DNA of 53,308 nt from contig JAGHCW010000226.1 in NCBI GenBank assembly GCA_021160245.1, positions 1-53,308 of the forward strand, given 5' to 3'. The position numbers and the translations under genes were made by a program. The notes under the pieces are model-generated. The model was not told the DNA's origin, did no database searches, and was given only the letters and a program-made list of their open reading frames with translations. Position 1 is the first letter of the stretch. The number at the start of each line of letters is the position of its first letter. The stretch comes from a bacterium (GTDB lineage: Bacteria; B130-G9). Shown here one piece after another: positions 1 through 7,572 of this stretch.

Positions 1-2
1 AC

Positions 3-617
3 TGTACGGGCGCGCTTGAGAAGTTCCTTCACGGCCAGCCGGTGAGAACGCCGCTGCTTATCAAAGCCGCTCTGGCGCACATGCAGTTTGAGACTATCCA
101 TCCCTTCTTGGACGGCAATGGGCGCCTCGGCAGGCTGCTTATCACCTTTCTTTTGTGCGCGGAAGGCGCGCTCAAAGAGCCCATGCTCTATCTGAGCCTT
201 TATTTCAAGAACCGTCGTCAGGAATACTATGACCTCCTGCAGAGAGTTCGCCTCGAAGGTGATTGGGAGGCGTGGCTGCGTTTCTTCGTCGAGGGAGTCA
301 AGGAGACCTCTGAACAGGCTGTTAACACGGTGCAGAGATTGCTGGGGCTGTTTAAGGATGATCACGAAAAAATCAAATTGATGGGCAAGGCACTTGGCTC
401 GACGCTACGAGTCCACGATGCCCTTCAGGAAAGCCCGATAGCCACAATCGGCAAGATTCGACGCCTCACAGGTCTGACAGTGTCAACCGTAGATGCAGCA
501 CTCAAGAGACTGCAAGAGCTTGGGATTGTCGGCGAGCTAACAGGAAGGGAGCGCTCCCGCCGCTTCGGCTACCTCCAATACATCAGCATTCTGAGCGAGG
601 GCACGGAGCCGATATGA
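3..617 (+). CDS. Fic family protein (5' end outside window)
   Basis: The frame is already open at base 3 and reads LEKFLHG upstream of the first possible start (GTG at 42), so the gene begins before the window. The Fic core motif HPFLDGNGRLGR is intact, with the catalytic His and the Asn/Gly/Arg phosphate-binding residues. Fic enzymes transfer AMP or another nucleotide monophosphate from a nucleotide to a protein hydroxyl. After the core comes a helical part, then a winged-helix-like C-terminus (TIGKIRRLTGLTVSTVDAAL) typical of large Fic proteins that carry a DNA-binding tail. The stop TGA overlaps the ATG of the next small ORF (ATGA), so the genes are translationally coupled. The target protein cannot be predicted, and an inhibitory helix would lie in the missing N-terminus. 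Confidence 0.92.
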   Translation, partial: CTGALEKFLHGQPVRTPLLIKAALAHMQFETIHPFLDGNGRLGRLLITFLLCAEGALKEPMLYLSLYFKNRRQEYYDLLQRVRLEGDWEAWLRFFVEGVKETSEQAVNTVQRLLGLFKDDHEKIKLMGKALGSTLRVHDALQESPIATIGKIRRLTGLTVSTVDAALKRLQELGIVGELTGRERSRRFGYLQYISILSEGTEPI

Positions 618-745
618 CAAGGAAACGACCTCCTGAGCAGAAATGGTATCGAATACCGGTCATTGAGACAAACGAACGTGACGTTCAAGAACGCCCCCAA
701 GAGGAGAGCGAAGTCAAGTACGAGACGGAAAGGACGAAGCTTTGA
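614..745 (+). CDS. small coupled ORF, 43 residues, unknown
   Basis: This short ORF starts at the ATG inside the ATGA overlap with the Fic stop. Its own TGA overlaps the TTG start of the next gene (TTGA), so it sits exactly between two genes with 4-base overlaps on both sides. The product is very hydrophilic and charged (begins MTRKRPPEQKWYRIP; acidic/basic C-terminus), with no membrane segment or recognisable domain. Precise coupling on both sides is the main argument that it is translated. A small antitoxin-like or adaptor role next to a Fic protein is possible, but this is only inference from position. Confidence 0.55.
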   Translation: MTRKRPPEQKWYRIPVIETNERDVQERPQEESEVKYETERTKL

Positions 746-1686
746 CAATCGGAAGTCATCCACAAAAACGGTGGAGACTGAGAGCATTTCAGTTAGACAC
801 CATACTCCGTTCACCCGCAATAGATGATAAGACATTACTTGACTGGATTGACCATAGGTTCGGGAACGATGGACGGCGGGGGAAGTTAGCAAGGTACAAA
901 GATCTGAACTGGTCTTATTTCAGCTCCCCTTTGGAGTATATGCTATTGGTCGAAGAGACCCGCGATAGTTTCATATCGGGGAGATACTATTCGGCAGCCG
1001 TTGCCGCAGTTTGCCTCGCTGAAAGGCTTCTCAACGATTTGGTACTGAGATTGCGAGACTATATGAGAGAACGTACAGATGTTGCGCCCCCCGAAGACAA
1101 GAGTGACAGGGCGAGAGCCTTCAGTAATCTAGAATCACTGAGGGCCCAAAAGAAGATCAGCAAGAGGGATTTCCAGCAAATTCGCCCGATCCTTGAACCA
1201 CAGGCTGATATCTGGACGGGCGAGAGCTTCACCAATTGGAAGTTCATGTGCGATCATCTGAAGGCCTGGGAGGTGATAAATCAAACAACAGTCAAAAAGT
1301 TCGGCGAGCTCCATGAGATAAGAAAGCTGGTTCATTATCGAAAGGAATGGCGGGATGCGCCTAAACTGGCCAAGACAGCCCTCAATGCCTTCGGTAAGAT
1401 CGTCTTCAGTCTCTTCGATGTTGGAAAGAGACCTGACATTTTCAATTGCTTTCAGGGCATATTCTGTGTCAGGAAATCCATGGAGAAAGACCCCTTTGTA
1501 AGGGAATTCATAATCCGTCCAGGATATTGTGAGCTCGTCGGCTATAAACATAATGTCGTGAGCGCCAAGGATGGCTCCACCCGGATCCTCGACGATTACG
1601 AATATCCGGATGCAGAGATCAGCGACGATGAATTCTCTCAGTTGCGAAAGGAATACGAAGAATCGCAATTGAAGAACAAAGACTGA
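742..1686 (+). CDS. HEPN/DUF4145-like hypothetical protein
   Basis: This is a 314-residue protein starting at TTG, with AAAGGA about 7 nt upstream and a 4-base overlap with the preceding small ORF. I do not recognise the whole protein. Residues about 75-110 read EETRDSFISGRYYSAAVAAV, the helical pattern seen in HEPN and DUF4145 domains, and near residue 200 comes HEIRKLVHYRKEW. That resembles the second HEPN helix, where an Arg and a His are a few residues apart, although the spacing here (R-x3-H) is shorter than the usual R-x4-6-H. HEPN proteins are often RNases in conflict systems. With Fic upstream in the same transcript, a defence or toxin role is conceivable but unproven. The C-terminus is acidic and unassigned. 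Confidence 0.6.
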   Translation: MTIGSHPQKRWRLRAFQLDTILRSPAIDDKTLLDWIDHRFGNDGRRGKLARYKDLNWSYFSSPLEYMLLVEETRDSFISGRYYSAAVAAVCLAERLLNDLVLRLRDYMRERTDVAPPEDKSDRARAFSNLESLRAQKKISKRDFQQIRPILEPQADIWTGESFTNWKFMCDHLKAWEVINQTTVKKFGELHEIRKLVHYRKEWRDAPKLAKTALNAFGKIVFSLFDVGKRPDIFNCFQGIFCVRKSMEKDPFVREFIIRPGYCELVGYKHNVVSAKDGSTRILDDYEYPDAEISDDEFSQLRKEYEESQLKNKD

Positions 1687-2060
1687 AGCGAATCCGCACA
1701 TTGGGAGCCGGACAGATCAAATCCCATGAACAAAGAAGCGGCTCCAAACCTGACGCTAGCTATGTGCCATTCTGGGCCTAGATTGTATGTAGCGCCATGT
1801 AACTGACGGCGCTTTTCGAAAGACCGGTGGAATCGTAAGTGCCCTTGAAATAAAGCCTTTCGTATTTGCCTCGTATGTAACTGGAAGTCCATCGACTGGT
1901 TTAGGGCGGCCTTCGATAGGTCGCCAATGCGAACCTCCTCCATTTCTTATTCCCCGATCAATCAAGGCGATTGCCTCCCTTCGGGCGGTGTATTATATTC
2001 GGCGAGAGTTTTCAGCGCAGCTGATTTGAAATTGAATACTAAAATCTAACAGGAGCAAAC
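1687..2060. other. 374-bp intergenic region
   Basis: I find no convincing gene here. A minus-strand open frame (1756-1965) has protein-like composition but no start context and no family I recognise. It could be a decayed remnant of an accessory gene. The right end contains a plausible promoter for the acyl-CoA dehydrogenase (annotated separately). Confidence 0.5.
1971..1999 (+). promoter_or_regulatory. putative sigma70-type promoter
   Basis: TTGCCT (1971-1976) and TATATT (1994-1999) are separated by 17 nt. They lie about 60 nt before the acyl-CoA dehydrogenase start, in the correct orientation. Consensus match only. Confidence 0.4.
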
Positions 2061-3215
2061 ATGGACTACTTCTTTACTGAGGAGCAAGAGGAGACGAGGA
2101 AGCTGGCGAGGCGCATCGCCGAGGAGCAATTGAAGCCCATCCGCGAGGAGCTGGACGAATCGGGGGAGTTCCCCTGGGGCGTGGTCAAGACGCTGGCTCA
2201 GGCGGGCCTCTTTTCGCTGCTAATCCCAGAAGAATACGATGGCCTCGGCGGCGGCGTTACCGACTTCTGCCTCGTTACCGAGGAGCTGAGTCGTGTTTGC
2301 AGCGGCATCGCGCTGTCCTATGCTGCGACGGGGCTTGGCGCGTATCCGATAATCATGTTCGGCAGTGAAGAGCAAAAGAAGAAATACCTGCCGGACGTCG
2401 CTGAGGGCAAGCGGCTGACCGCGTTTGCTCTGACCGAAGCGGACGCCGGGAGCGATGCGGCGGCGGTTCGGACGAGGGCCGTCCGCGACGGCGATTACTA
2501 TGTCCTCAACGGGACAAAGCAGTGGATAACGAATGGTGGCGAGGCGGAAATCTACACCGTGATAGCCAACACCGACCCCAGCAGGGGCGCGCGCGGGTTG
2601 ACCGCGTTCATAATCGAGAAGGGCACAGAGGGCTTCGATTTTGGCAAGAAAGAGAACAAGATGGGTATCCGTGCATCCACGACGCGCGAGCTCGTTTTTA
2701 CGGATTGCCGCGTCCACAAAGACAACATCCTGAAGCGAGAGGGCTTTGGGTTCATCATCACGATGAAGACGTTCGACAAGACGCGGCCCGGCATCGGCGC
2801 GCAGGCCGTCGGCGTTGCGCAGGGAGCGTTCGAGGAGGCGTCCAAATACGCGACCGAAAGGGTCCAGTTCGGCAAGACAATCGCCTCGTTTCAGGCGATA
2901 CGCCACATGCTGGCCGATATGGCGGTCAAGATCGAGGCGTCGCGGGCGCTGGTCTATGCTGCCGCACGGATGATCGACGCTGGAGCTAAGGATGTCTCGA
3001 AAGAATCGGCGATGTGCAAGGTCTTCGCCTCAGATACTGCCATGCAGGTTACGGTCGATGCGGTTCAGGTCTTGGGCGGCTACGGCTACATGAAGGAGTA
3101 TCCCGTTGAGAAGATGATGCGCGACGCCAAAATAACTCAGATTTACGAGGGCACAAACCAAATACAGCGCGAGATCATCGGCCTCAAAGTGATCAAAGAA
3201 GCCGGAAAACTCTGA
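2061..3215 (+). CDS. acyl-CoA dehydrogenase (short-chain/butyryl type)
   Basis: This 384-residue protein has the normal length for a soluble FAD-dependent acyl-CoA dehydrogenase, which forms the alpha-beta double bond of acyl-CoA and passes electrons to ETF. The family signatures are present: ALTEADAGSDA near residue 120, LNGTKQWITNG near 150, FGKTIASFQAIRHMLADM near 270 and VLGGYGYMKEYPVEKMMRDA near 340. IYEGTNQIQREI near 365 holds the expected catalytic Glu. AGGAG lies 5-9 nt before the ATG. It is a single gene: no ETF, thiolase or enoyl-CoA hydratase is next to it, so its exact substrate (butyryl, isovaleryl or glutaryl-type) is not resolved. Flanking DNA is accessory in character. Confidence 0.95.
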   Translation: MDYFFTEEQEETRKLARRIAEEQLKPIREELDESGEFPWGVVKTLAQAGLFSLLIPEEYDGLGGGVTDFCLVTEELSRVCSGIALSYAATGLGAYPIIMFGSEEQKKKYLPDVAEGKRLTAFALTEADAGSDAAAVRTRAVRDGDYYVLNGTKQWITNGGEAEIYTVIANTDPSRGARGLTAFIIEKGTEGFDFGKKENKMGIRASTTRELVFTDCRVHKDNILKREGFGFIITMKTFDKTRPGIGAQAVGVAQGAFEEASKYATERVQFGKTIASFQAIRHMLADMAVKIEASRALVYAAARMIDAGAKDVSKESAMCKVFASDTAMQVTVDAVQVLGGYGYMKEYPVEKMMRDAKITQIYEGTNQIQREIIGLKVIKEAGKL

Positions 3216-3220
3216 TAATT

Positions 3221-3282
3221 GCGGATTTGGGATTGTGGATTGCGGATTGACTCATGTGTAGGACGAGCTTTCCAGCCTGTCC
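3221..3282. repeat. intergenic repeat remnants
   Basis: 3221-3250 is an iterated GCGGATT/GGATTG-type sequence. 3258-3282 is a short imperfect palindrome of the form GGACxxGCTTTCCAGCCTGTCC preceded by GTA. Both look like parts of dispersed intergenic repeats of the kind seen again at 19045-19108, suggesting that this junction has been rearranged. Confidence 0.4.
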
Positions 3283-3447
3283 ATCAATGATAGAGGACGG
3301 ACGACGAAGGGAATAACTAAAACTGAGCTTGTCTGGAAGGGCAAGTACGACGAGAACGGCGAGCTGCGCAAGGTTGACAGAACGATACTGCCGCTTCGCT
3401 TCAGGATGCTGGACGACTTCCTGAAGGAGTATAGTCCGGGTGCATGA
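3262..3447 (+). pseudogene. truncated C-terminal fragment, possibly DNA methyltransferase-linked
   Basis: A 61-codon open frame without a start codon ends at TGA 3445-3447. It includes ITKTELVWKGKYDENGE and later LPLRFRMLDDFLKEYSPG. The ELVWKGKYDE type of segment is one I associate with site-specific DNA methyltransferases and their partner proteins in mobile restriction-modification loci. An intact beta-class methyltransferase lies 1.6 kb downstream. The frame probably became open by fusion to the repeat at its left end. The family assignment is tentative; that it is a fragment is more secure, because it has no start or RBS. Confidence 0.4.
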
Positions 3448-3551
3448 GCTTCATATCGAGCGACGCGCGGAACGCGGATTAAGGCGCCTTCCTAAGAGTG
3501 AAGTTTCCGGTGCCGATACGACGAAACTTGTGGAGGTAAGGGTATAAGCCA

Positions 3552-3761
3552 ATGAAATACCAATTTACTGTGCTGGTCGAGCGCGATGAGGACGGCTATC
3601 TTGTTGCGACCGTTCCGGCGCTAAGAAGCTGTTATACACAAGCGCGGACAATGGATGAACTGATGCCGCGCGTTATGGAGGTAATCCAGCTTTGTCTCGA
3701 GGAGGAGGAGCCTGTCCCTATGGCATTTGAGGCGATTGAGCAGGTCGAGGTCGAGGTTTGA
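3552..3761 (+). CDS. hicB: HicB family antitoxin
   Basis: A 69-residue protein with the HicB half-RNase H fold signature: an N-terminal strand YQFTVLVERDEDGYLVATVPALRSCYTQ, then a helix (TMDELMPRVMEVIQLCLEE). HicB proteins bind and neutralise the HicA mRNA interferase. It lacks a C-terminal DNA-binding domain, so it is the short form. AGGTAAGGG lies just before the ATG. It comes first in the pair, the reverse of the E. coli hicAB order but common in other genomes, and its TGA overlaps the TTG start of hicA. Confidence 0.9.
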   Translation: MKYQFTVLVERDEDGYLVATVPALRSCYTQARTMDELMPRVMEVIQLCLEEEEPVPMAFEAIEQVEVEV

Positions 3762-3997
3762 GTCGCCTGCCGACAGTCAGCGCCGAAGCCGTAATTGGCG
3801 TGCTGAAGGCAAACGGTTTCGAGCAGAAGCGCCGGCGCGGTAGTCATGTGTTCTTTCGGCATCCGGATGGGCGGACGGCTGTGGTGCCCCTTCACGCTGG
3901 CGAGGATTTGGGTCGTGGCATTGTGAGTAAGATACTCAAGGACGCGGAAATCCCGCGAGACAGCTTTCTGAAAGGACTCGGGTCGAGATGGCGATGA
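3758..3997 (+). CDS. hicA: HicA family mRNA interferase toxin
   Basis: A 79-residue protein with a double-stranded-RNA-binding-like fold. The hallmark GSHVFFRHPDGR holds the catalytic His, followed by VVPLHAGEDLGRGIVSKILKDA, which is characteristic of HicA. The toxin cleaves mRNA when not bound by HicB. It starts at TTG in a 4-base TTGA overlap with hicB, so toxin synthesis is coupled to antitoxin synthesis. All expected elements look intact. The pair sits directly in front of fabD, where plsX/fabH would be expected in a canonical fab cluster. Confidence 0.92.
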   Translation: MSRLPTVSAEAVIGVLKANGFEQKRRRGSHVFFRHPDGRTAVVPLHAGEDLGRGIVSKILKDAEIPRDSFLKGLGSRWR

Positions 3998-4063
3998 AAG
4001 ATTGGCGGTCTCATCTTCCGCCCTCTCGTTTGCAGCGAGAATATGACCAAGAAGGAGACAATT

Positions 4064-5008
4064 GTGAGCGATAAGATGCTAGCGTTTGTATTCCCAGGCC
4101 AGGCGGCGCAGTGCGTCGGCATGGGCAAGGCGATGTCGGATGCGTTCGAGACGGCGAGAGGGGCGTTTGAGACCGCGAACGAAGTGCTTGGCTATAACCT
4201 CGCGAGACTCTGTTTCGAAGGACCAAAGGAGCAGCTGGACCTGACCGAAAACACCCAGCCGGCCGTGCTGGCGACGTCGTTTGCGATCCTGTCTGTAATA
4301 AGAGAGCAGACCGCCATTGAGCCCGCTGTCGTCGCCGGGCACAGTCTGGGCGAATACACTGCGGCCGTTTGCGCGGGCTGCCTGAGCTTTGAGGATGGGC
4401 TTCTGCTGGTGCGACGAAGGGCGCAGTTTATGCAGGATGCGGTTCCCGTCGGCAAGGGCGGAATGGTGGCTGTTATCGGCTCCGACAGGACGACCATCGA
4501 GGGCGTCTGCAATGCGCTTCTAAGCGAGGGCGAGATACGCGCCGCCAACATAAATTGCCCCGGACAAATAGTCATATCCGGCGAGATGTCTCTCTTGGAC
4601 AGGGCGATGGTCATGCTCAAGAAAAAAGGCGCGAGGCGCCTCGTGAAGCTTCCGCTCTCTGCGCCGTTTCACTCAAAACTGATGGCGCCGGCCGCGGATA
4701 AATTCGGTCAAGAACTCGACAATCTACCATTCAGAGACGCGACTATGCCCATAATCGCAAACGCAAGCGCCTCGCCCATCGAGGCGAAGGAAGACGTCAT
4801 TTCTGCGCTAAAGAGGCAGATGACCTCGCCGGTCTTGTGGGAGGACGGTGTCAAGAAGATGGTAGAAATAGGCGTTACGGATTTCGTTGAAGTTGGCCCG
4901 CAGAAGATCATATCATCGTTTATCAAGCGAATATCGCGGGATGCGAGCATTTCAAACGTCGATGGGCCGGAGAGTTTTGAGCGATTCAAGGACGCATACT
5001 CATCGTGA
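4064..5008 (+). CDS. fabD: malonyl-CoA:ACP transacylase
   Basis: It transfers malonyl from CoA to acyl carrier protein to supply elongation units for type II fatty-acid synthesis. I place the start at GTG 4064 because AAGGAG ends 6 nt before it; the frame extends upstream to an ATG at 4043 without a better RBS. The 314 residues include FVFPGQAAQ at 8-16, the nucleophile motif GHSLGE at 92-97 (Ser94) and [10 protein letters not shown] near 200 with the active-site His. It is the first gene of a fab cluster continued by fabG, acpP and fabF, but it is cut off from fabG by a DNA methyltransferase gene. plsX and fabH are not upstream. Confidence 0.95.
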   Translation: MSDKMLAFVFPGQAAQCVGMGKAMSDAFETARGAFETANEVLGYNLARLCFEGPKEQLDLTENTQPAVLATSFAILSVIREQTAIEPAVVAGHSLGEYTAAVCAGCLSFEDGLLLVRRRAQFMQDAVPVGKGGMVAVIGSDRTTIEGVCNALLSEGEIRAANINCPGQIVISGEMSLLDRAMVMLKKKGARRLVKLPLSAPFHSKLMAPAADKFGQELDNLPFRDATMPIIANASASPIEAKEDVISALKRQMTSPVLWEDGVKKMVEIGVTDFVEVGPQKIISSFIKRISRDASISNVDGPESFERFKDAYSS

Positions 5009-5039
5009 GATTAACAGAGTCGCGGAACCTGCCGCCTCA

Positions 5040-6296
5040 ATGATGGATAAGAATGCCCTCTATTACGGCGACAATCTCGAGGTCTTGAGGCGATACGTCA
5101 AGGATGAGTCGGTTGATCTTGTCTATCTTGATCCGCCATTCAAGAGCGACCAGGACTTCAGTGTTGTCCTTGATGACCGGAATGGGACAGGAGGCACGGC
5201 GCGGGTCGAGGCGTTCAAGGACACTTGGCGCTGGGATCAGGAGGCCGCCTCGGCGTATCAGCAGACAGTCGAGGTCGGAGGCCCCGTTTCGGAGGCGATG
5301 CAAGCGTTTATGAAGTTTCTGGGCGAGAATGACATGCTGGCTTACTTGGCCATGATGGCTCCGCGCCTCAAGGAGCTTAATCGCGTGCTGAAGGTTACTG
5401 GAAGCATCTACCTGCACTGCGATCCCACCGCGAGCCATTTTTTGAAGCTCCTCATGGATTCCGTCTTCGGTGTGAAGATGTTTAGGAATGAAATAGTCTG
5501 GAAACGGACTTACGCTCACGGCTCTGCACGGCGGTATGGCCCTGTTCACGACGTCATTCTTTTTTACACAAAGGGCAATGATTACACCTGGACAGGAATT
5601 GGGGCTGCCCACGATCCCGATTACATGGCAAAGCACTTCACTCTCGCCGACATCGACTCCCGGCGCCGATTTCAGCCCATCTCATTGACCGGGCCGGGAA
5701 CGACGCGTGGTGAGAGCGGCAAGCCGTGGAGAGGAATAGACCCGACGATAGTCGGCAGACACTGGGCGTTGCCAGGCGCCGTGCTCCGTCAATGTGGCAT
5801 TGATGAAAGCCTATCCGTCCAGAGGAAGCTAGATAATCTGGATGAAGCCGGCATGATCTACTGGCCCCAGAAGCTAGGGGGCACGCCTCGATTGAAATGG
5901 TTCCTCGATGAGCTCAAAGGAGCTTCCTTAACGGACAACTGGATTGACATCAATCCCGTCTCCGCCCAGGCAAAGGAGCGGCTTGGCTACCCGACGCAGA
6001 AGCCCGAGTCGCTGCTAGAGCGGATTATCAGAGCCAGCAGTAACGAGGGCGATGTTGTGCTCGATCCTTTCTGCGGCTGCGGAACGACGGTCATTGTGGC
6101 GCAGCGGCTGGGGCGCAGATGGCTTGGCATCGACATCTCGCATCTTGCCGTAGGGCTCACAAGGCGTCGGCTTGAAAGCGCTTTCGGCGAGAATGTAGGG
6201 CAGGAGTTTGACATCATCGAGGAGGCCTCTGTGCCCGACGCGACAAGTCACGCTGGGCAAAACTCATCTGCAGAATGTTGGAGCAGTATCACCTGA
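5040..6296 (+). CDS. beta-class site-specific DNA methyltransferase (adenine-N6 or cytosine-N4)
   Basis: A 418-residue SAM-dependent methyltransferase. The catalytic motif DPPF is at 31-34, near the N-terminus, and the SAM-binding motif FCGCG is at 344-348, near the C-terminus, followed by RRWLGIDIS. That order defines the beta class. [13 protein letters not shown] block sits between them, as expected. No restriction endonuclease is adjacent, so it is an orphan in this window and may be regulatory or the survivor of a lost system. ATG 5040 or 5043 fits the family N-terminus, but no clear Shine-Dalgarno is visible. It sits between fabD and fabG, which normally adjoin, and so looks like an insertion. 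Confidence 0.9.
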   Translation: MMDKNALYYGDNLEVLRRYVKDESVDLVYLDPPFKSDQDFSVVLDDRNGTGGTARVEAFKDTWRWDQEAASAYQQTVEVGGPVSEAMQAFMKFLGENDMLAYLAMMAPRLKELNRVLKVTGSIYLHCDPTASHFLKLLMDSVFGVKMFRNEIVWKRTYAHGSARRYGPVHDVILFYTKGNDYTWTGIGAAHDPDYMAKHFTLADIDSRRRFQPISLTGPGTTRGESGKPWRGIDPTIVGRHWALPGAVLRQCGIDESLSVQRKLDNLDEAGMIYWPQKLGGTPRLKWFLDELKGASLTDNWIDINPVSAQAKERLGYPTQKPESLLERIIRASSNEGDVVLDPFCGCGTTVIVAQRLGRRWLGIDISHLAVGLTRRRLESAFGENVGQEFDIIEEASVPDATSHAGQNSSAECWSSIT

Positions 6297-6329
6297 TATG
6301 ATAGGCTATATATGAAAGGAGGATCGGAG

Positions 6330-7070
6330 ATGGGCAAGGATAAGAAAACAGCCCTAATCACCGGAGCGGCAAGAGGTATCGGCAAGGCCATAGCCATGCG
6401 GTTCGCGAGTAGCGGGGTAAACGTCGTGATATGCGACTTGTTAGATGACGTTATGAGCGAGACCAAGAGCGAGCTCGAGGCGCTTGGCTCAGAGACAATG
6501 ACCTTTAACTGCGACGTAACGGATTCTGAGAAGGTCGCGGCTATGGTCAAAAGTGTTGAGAGCCACTATGATGGCCTCGACATCTTGGTCAACAACGCGG
6601 GCATCACTTCGGACAGGCTCTTGATGCGCATGACCGACGATGATTGGGGAAAAGTGCTGGCCGTGAATTTGACTAGTGTTTTCAATTGCACCAGGAGTGT
6701 TATACGTGGTATGTTGTCACGTAGATATGGTCGAATAATTAGCATTAGCTCTGTTATAGGGTTAATGGGCAATGCCGGACAGGCAAATTATGCGGCAACA
6801 AAAGCTGCTATTATCGGTTTTAGTAAGAGTGTGGCAAGAGAGGTAGCGGCACGAGGGATAGCTGTAAATGTAGTTGCGCCGGGTTATATTGATACGCCCA
6901 TGACGCAAGCCTTGCCAGAAAAGGCGAAGCAACAGCTGTTTGATATGGTCCCGATGCGGAAGCTCGGGACACCAGAGGATGTAGCAAGCGCGGTGTCATA
7001 CTTGGCCTCAGACGAGGCGGCATATATCACCGGGCAGGTCATAAATGTCAATGGTGGCATATATATGTAG
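6330..7070 (+). CDS. fabG: 3-oxoacyl-ACP reductase
   Basis: It reduces 3-oxoacyl-ACP with NADPH in fatty-acid elongation. A short-chain dehydrogenase of 246 residues: TGAARGIG at 11-18 binds the cofactor, NNAG is present, and the catalytic Ser (about 141), Tyr154 and Lys158 are in place (NYAATK). ATG 6330 is chosen because AAAGGAGG ends 7 nt upstream; an earlier in-frame ATG at 6312 would include the RBS itself. The stretch 6665-6900 is clearly richer in A/T and uses different codons from the flanking parts of the same gene (see findings). Confidence 0.95.
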   Translation: MGKDKKTALITGAARGIGKAIAMRFASSGVNVVICDLLDDVMSETKSELEALGSETMTFNCDVTDSEKVAAMVKSVESHYDGLDILVNNAGITSDRLLMRMTDDDWGKVLAVNLTSVFNCTRSVIRGMLSRRYGRIISISSVIGLMGNAGQANYAATKAAIIGFSKSVAREVAARGIAVNVVAPGYIDTPMTQALPEKAKQQLFDMVPMRKLGTPEDVASAVSYLASDEAAYITGQVINVNGGIYM

Positions 7071-7130
7071 CGTGTATTGGCATACTTTTATTCTTTATGG
7101 TTTTTTTGGGTCATCAGGAGGTAGATCAGC

Positions 7131-7376
7131 ATGGCATTCAATGAGGACGAGGTTCTCAATACGATAGCAAACAAACTGAATGTTAAGAGGGAGCGTCTGG
7201 GCATGGACGCGTCGTTTAAGGACGATCTCGGCGCAGATTCTCTGGAACTGGCCGACCTGATTATGGAGTTTGAGGACAGTTTCGACATCAAGATCTCCGA
7301 AGAGGATGGTGAGAAGCTCACAACCGTCGGAGAGGCGGTTAACTATATTAAGGGTAGCGTAGAGGCTGCCGGCTAG
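7131..7376 (+). CDS. acpP: acyl carrier protein
   Basis: An 81-residue acidic four-helix protein carrying growing acyl chains. The phosphopantetheine attachment motif GADSLEL is intact, with Ser37. GGAGGT lies about 8 nt before the ATG. It is in its canonical place between fabG and fabF. A T-rich tract (7092-7108) lies in the short gap after fabG. Confidence 0.97.
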   Translation: MAFNEDEVLNTIANKLNVKRERLGMDASFKDDLGADSLELADLIMEFEDSFDIKISEEDGEKLTTVGEAVNYIKGSVEAAG

Positions 7377-7572
7377 GATATAGTAAATCGGGAGTTTTAG
7401 CGATTTCTTGGGTTGAGGCGCCTGCCTAGGCCGGCTCCTCCACCCTTGCTGCTTGGTTCATCTCCATGGGTGATCGCTGCGAACATCGGCTAGTTGAGTA
7501 TGGAGCCGTAGTCGATATGGGTTCCCGGGATCTAGCGCATTCAACGTTGGAAAAAGAGCTTAGGGTGATGTT

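Noticed and set aside
1756-1965. Minus-strand 69-codon frame before the acyl-CoA dehydrogenase
   Set aside because: Protein-like composition, but no start context, neighbour or family; treated as a possible remnant only.
7377-7572. tRNA or small RNA gene between acpP and fabF
   Set aside because: No cloverleaf, promoter or terminator could be identified.
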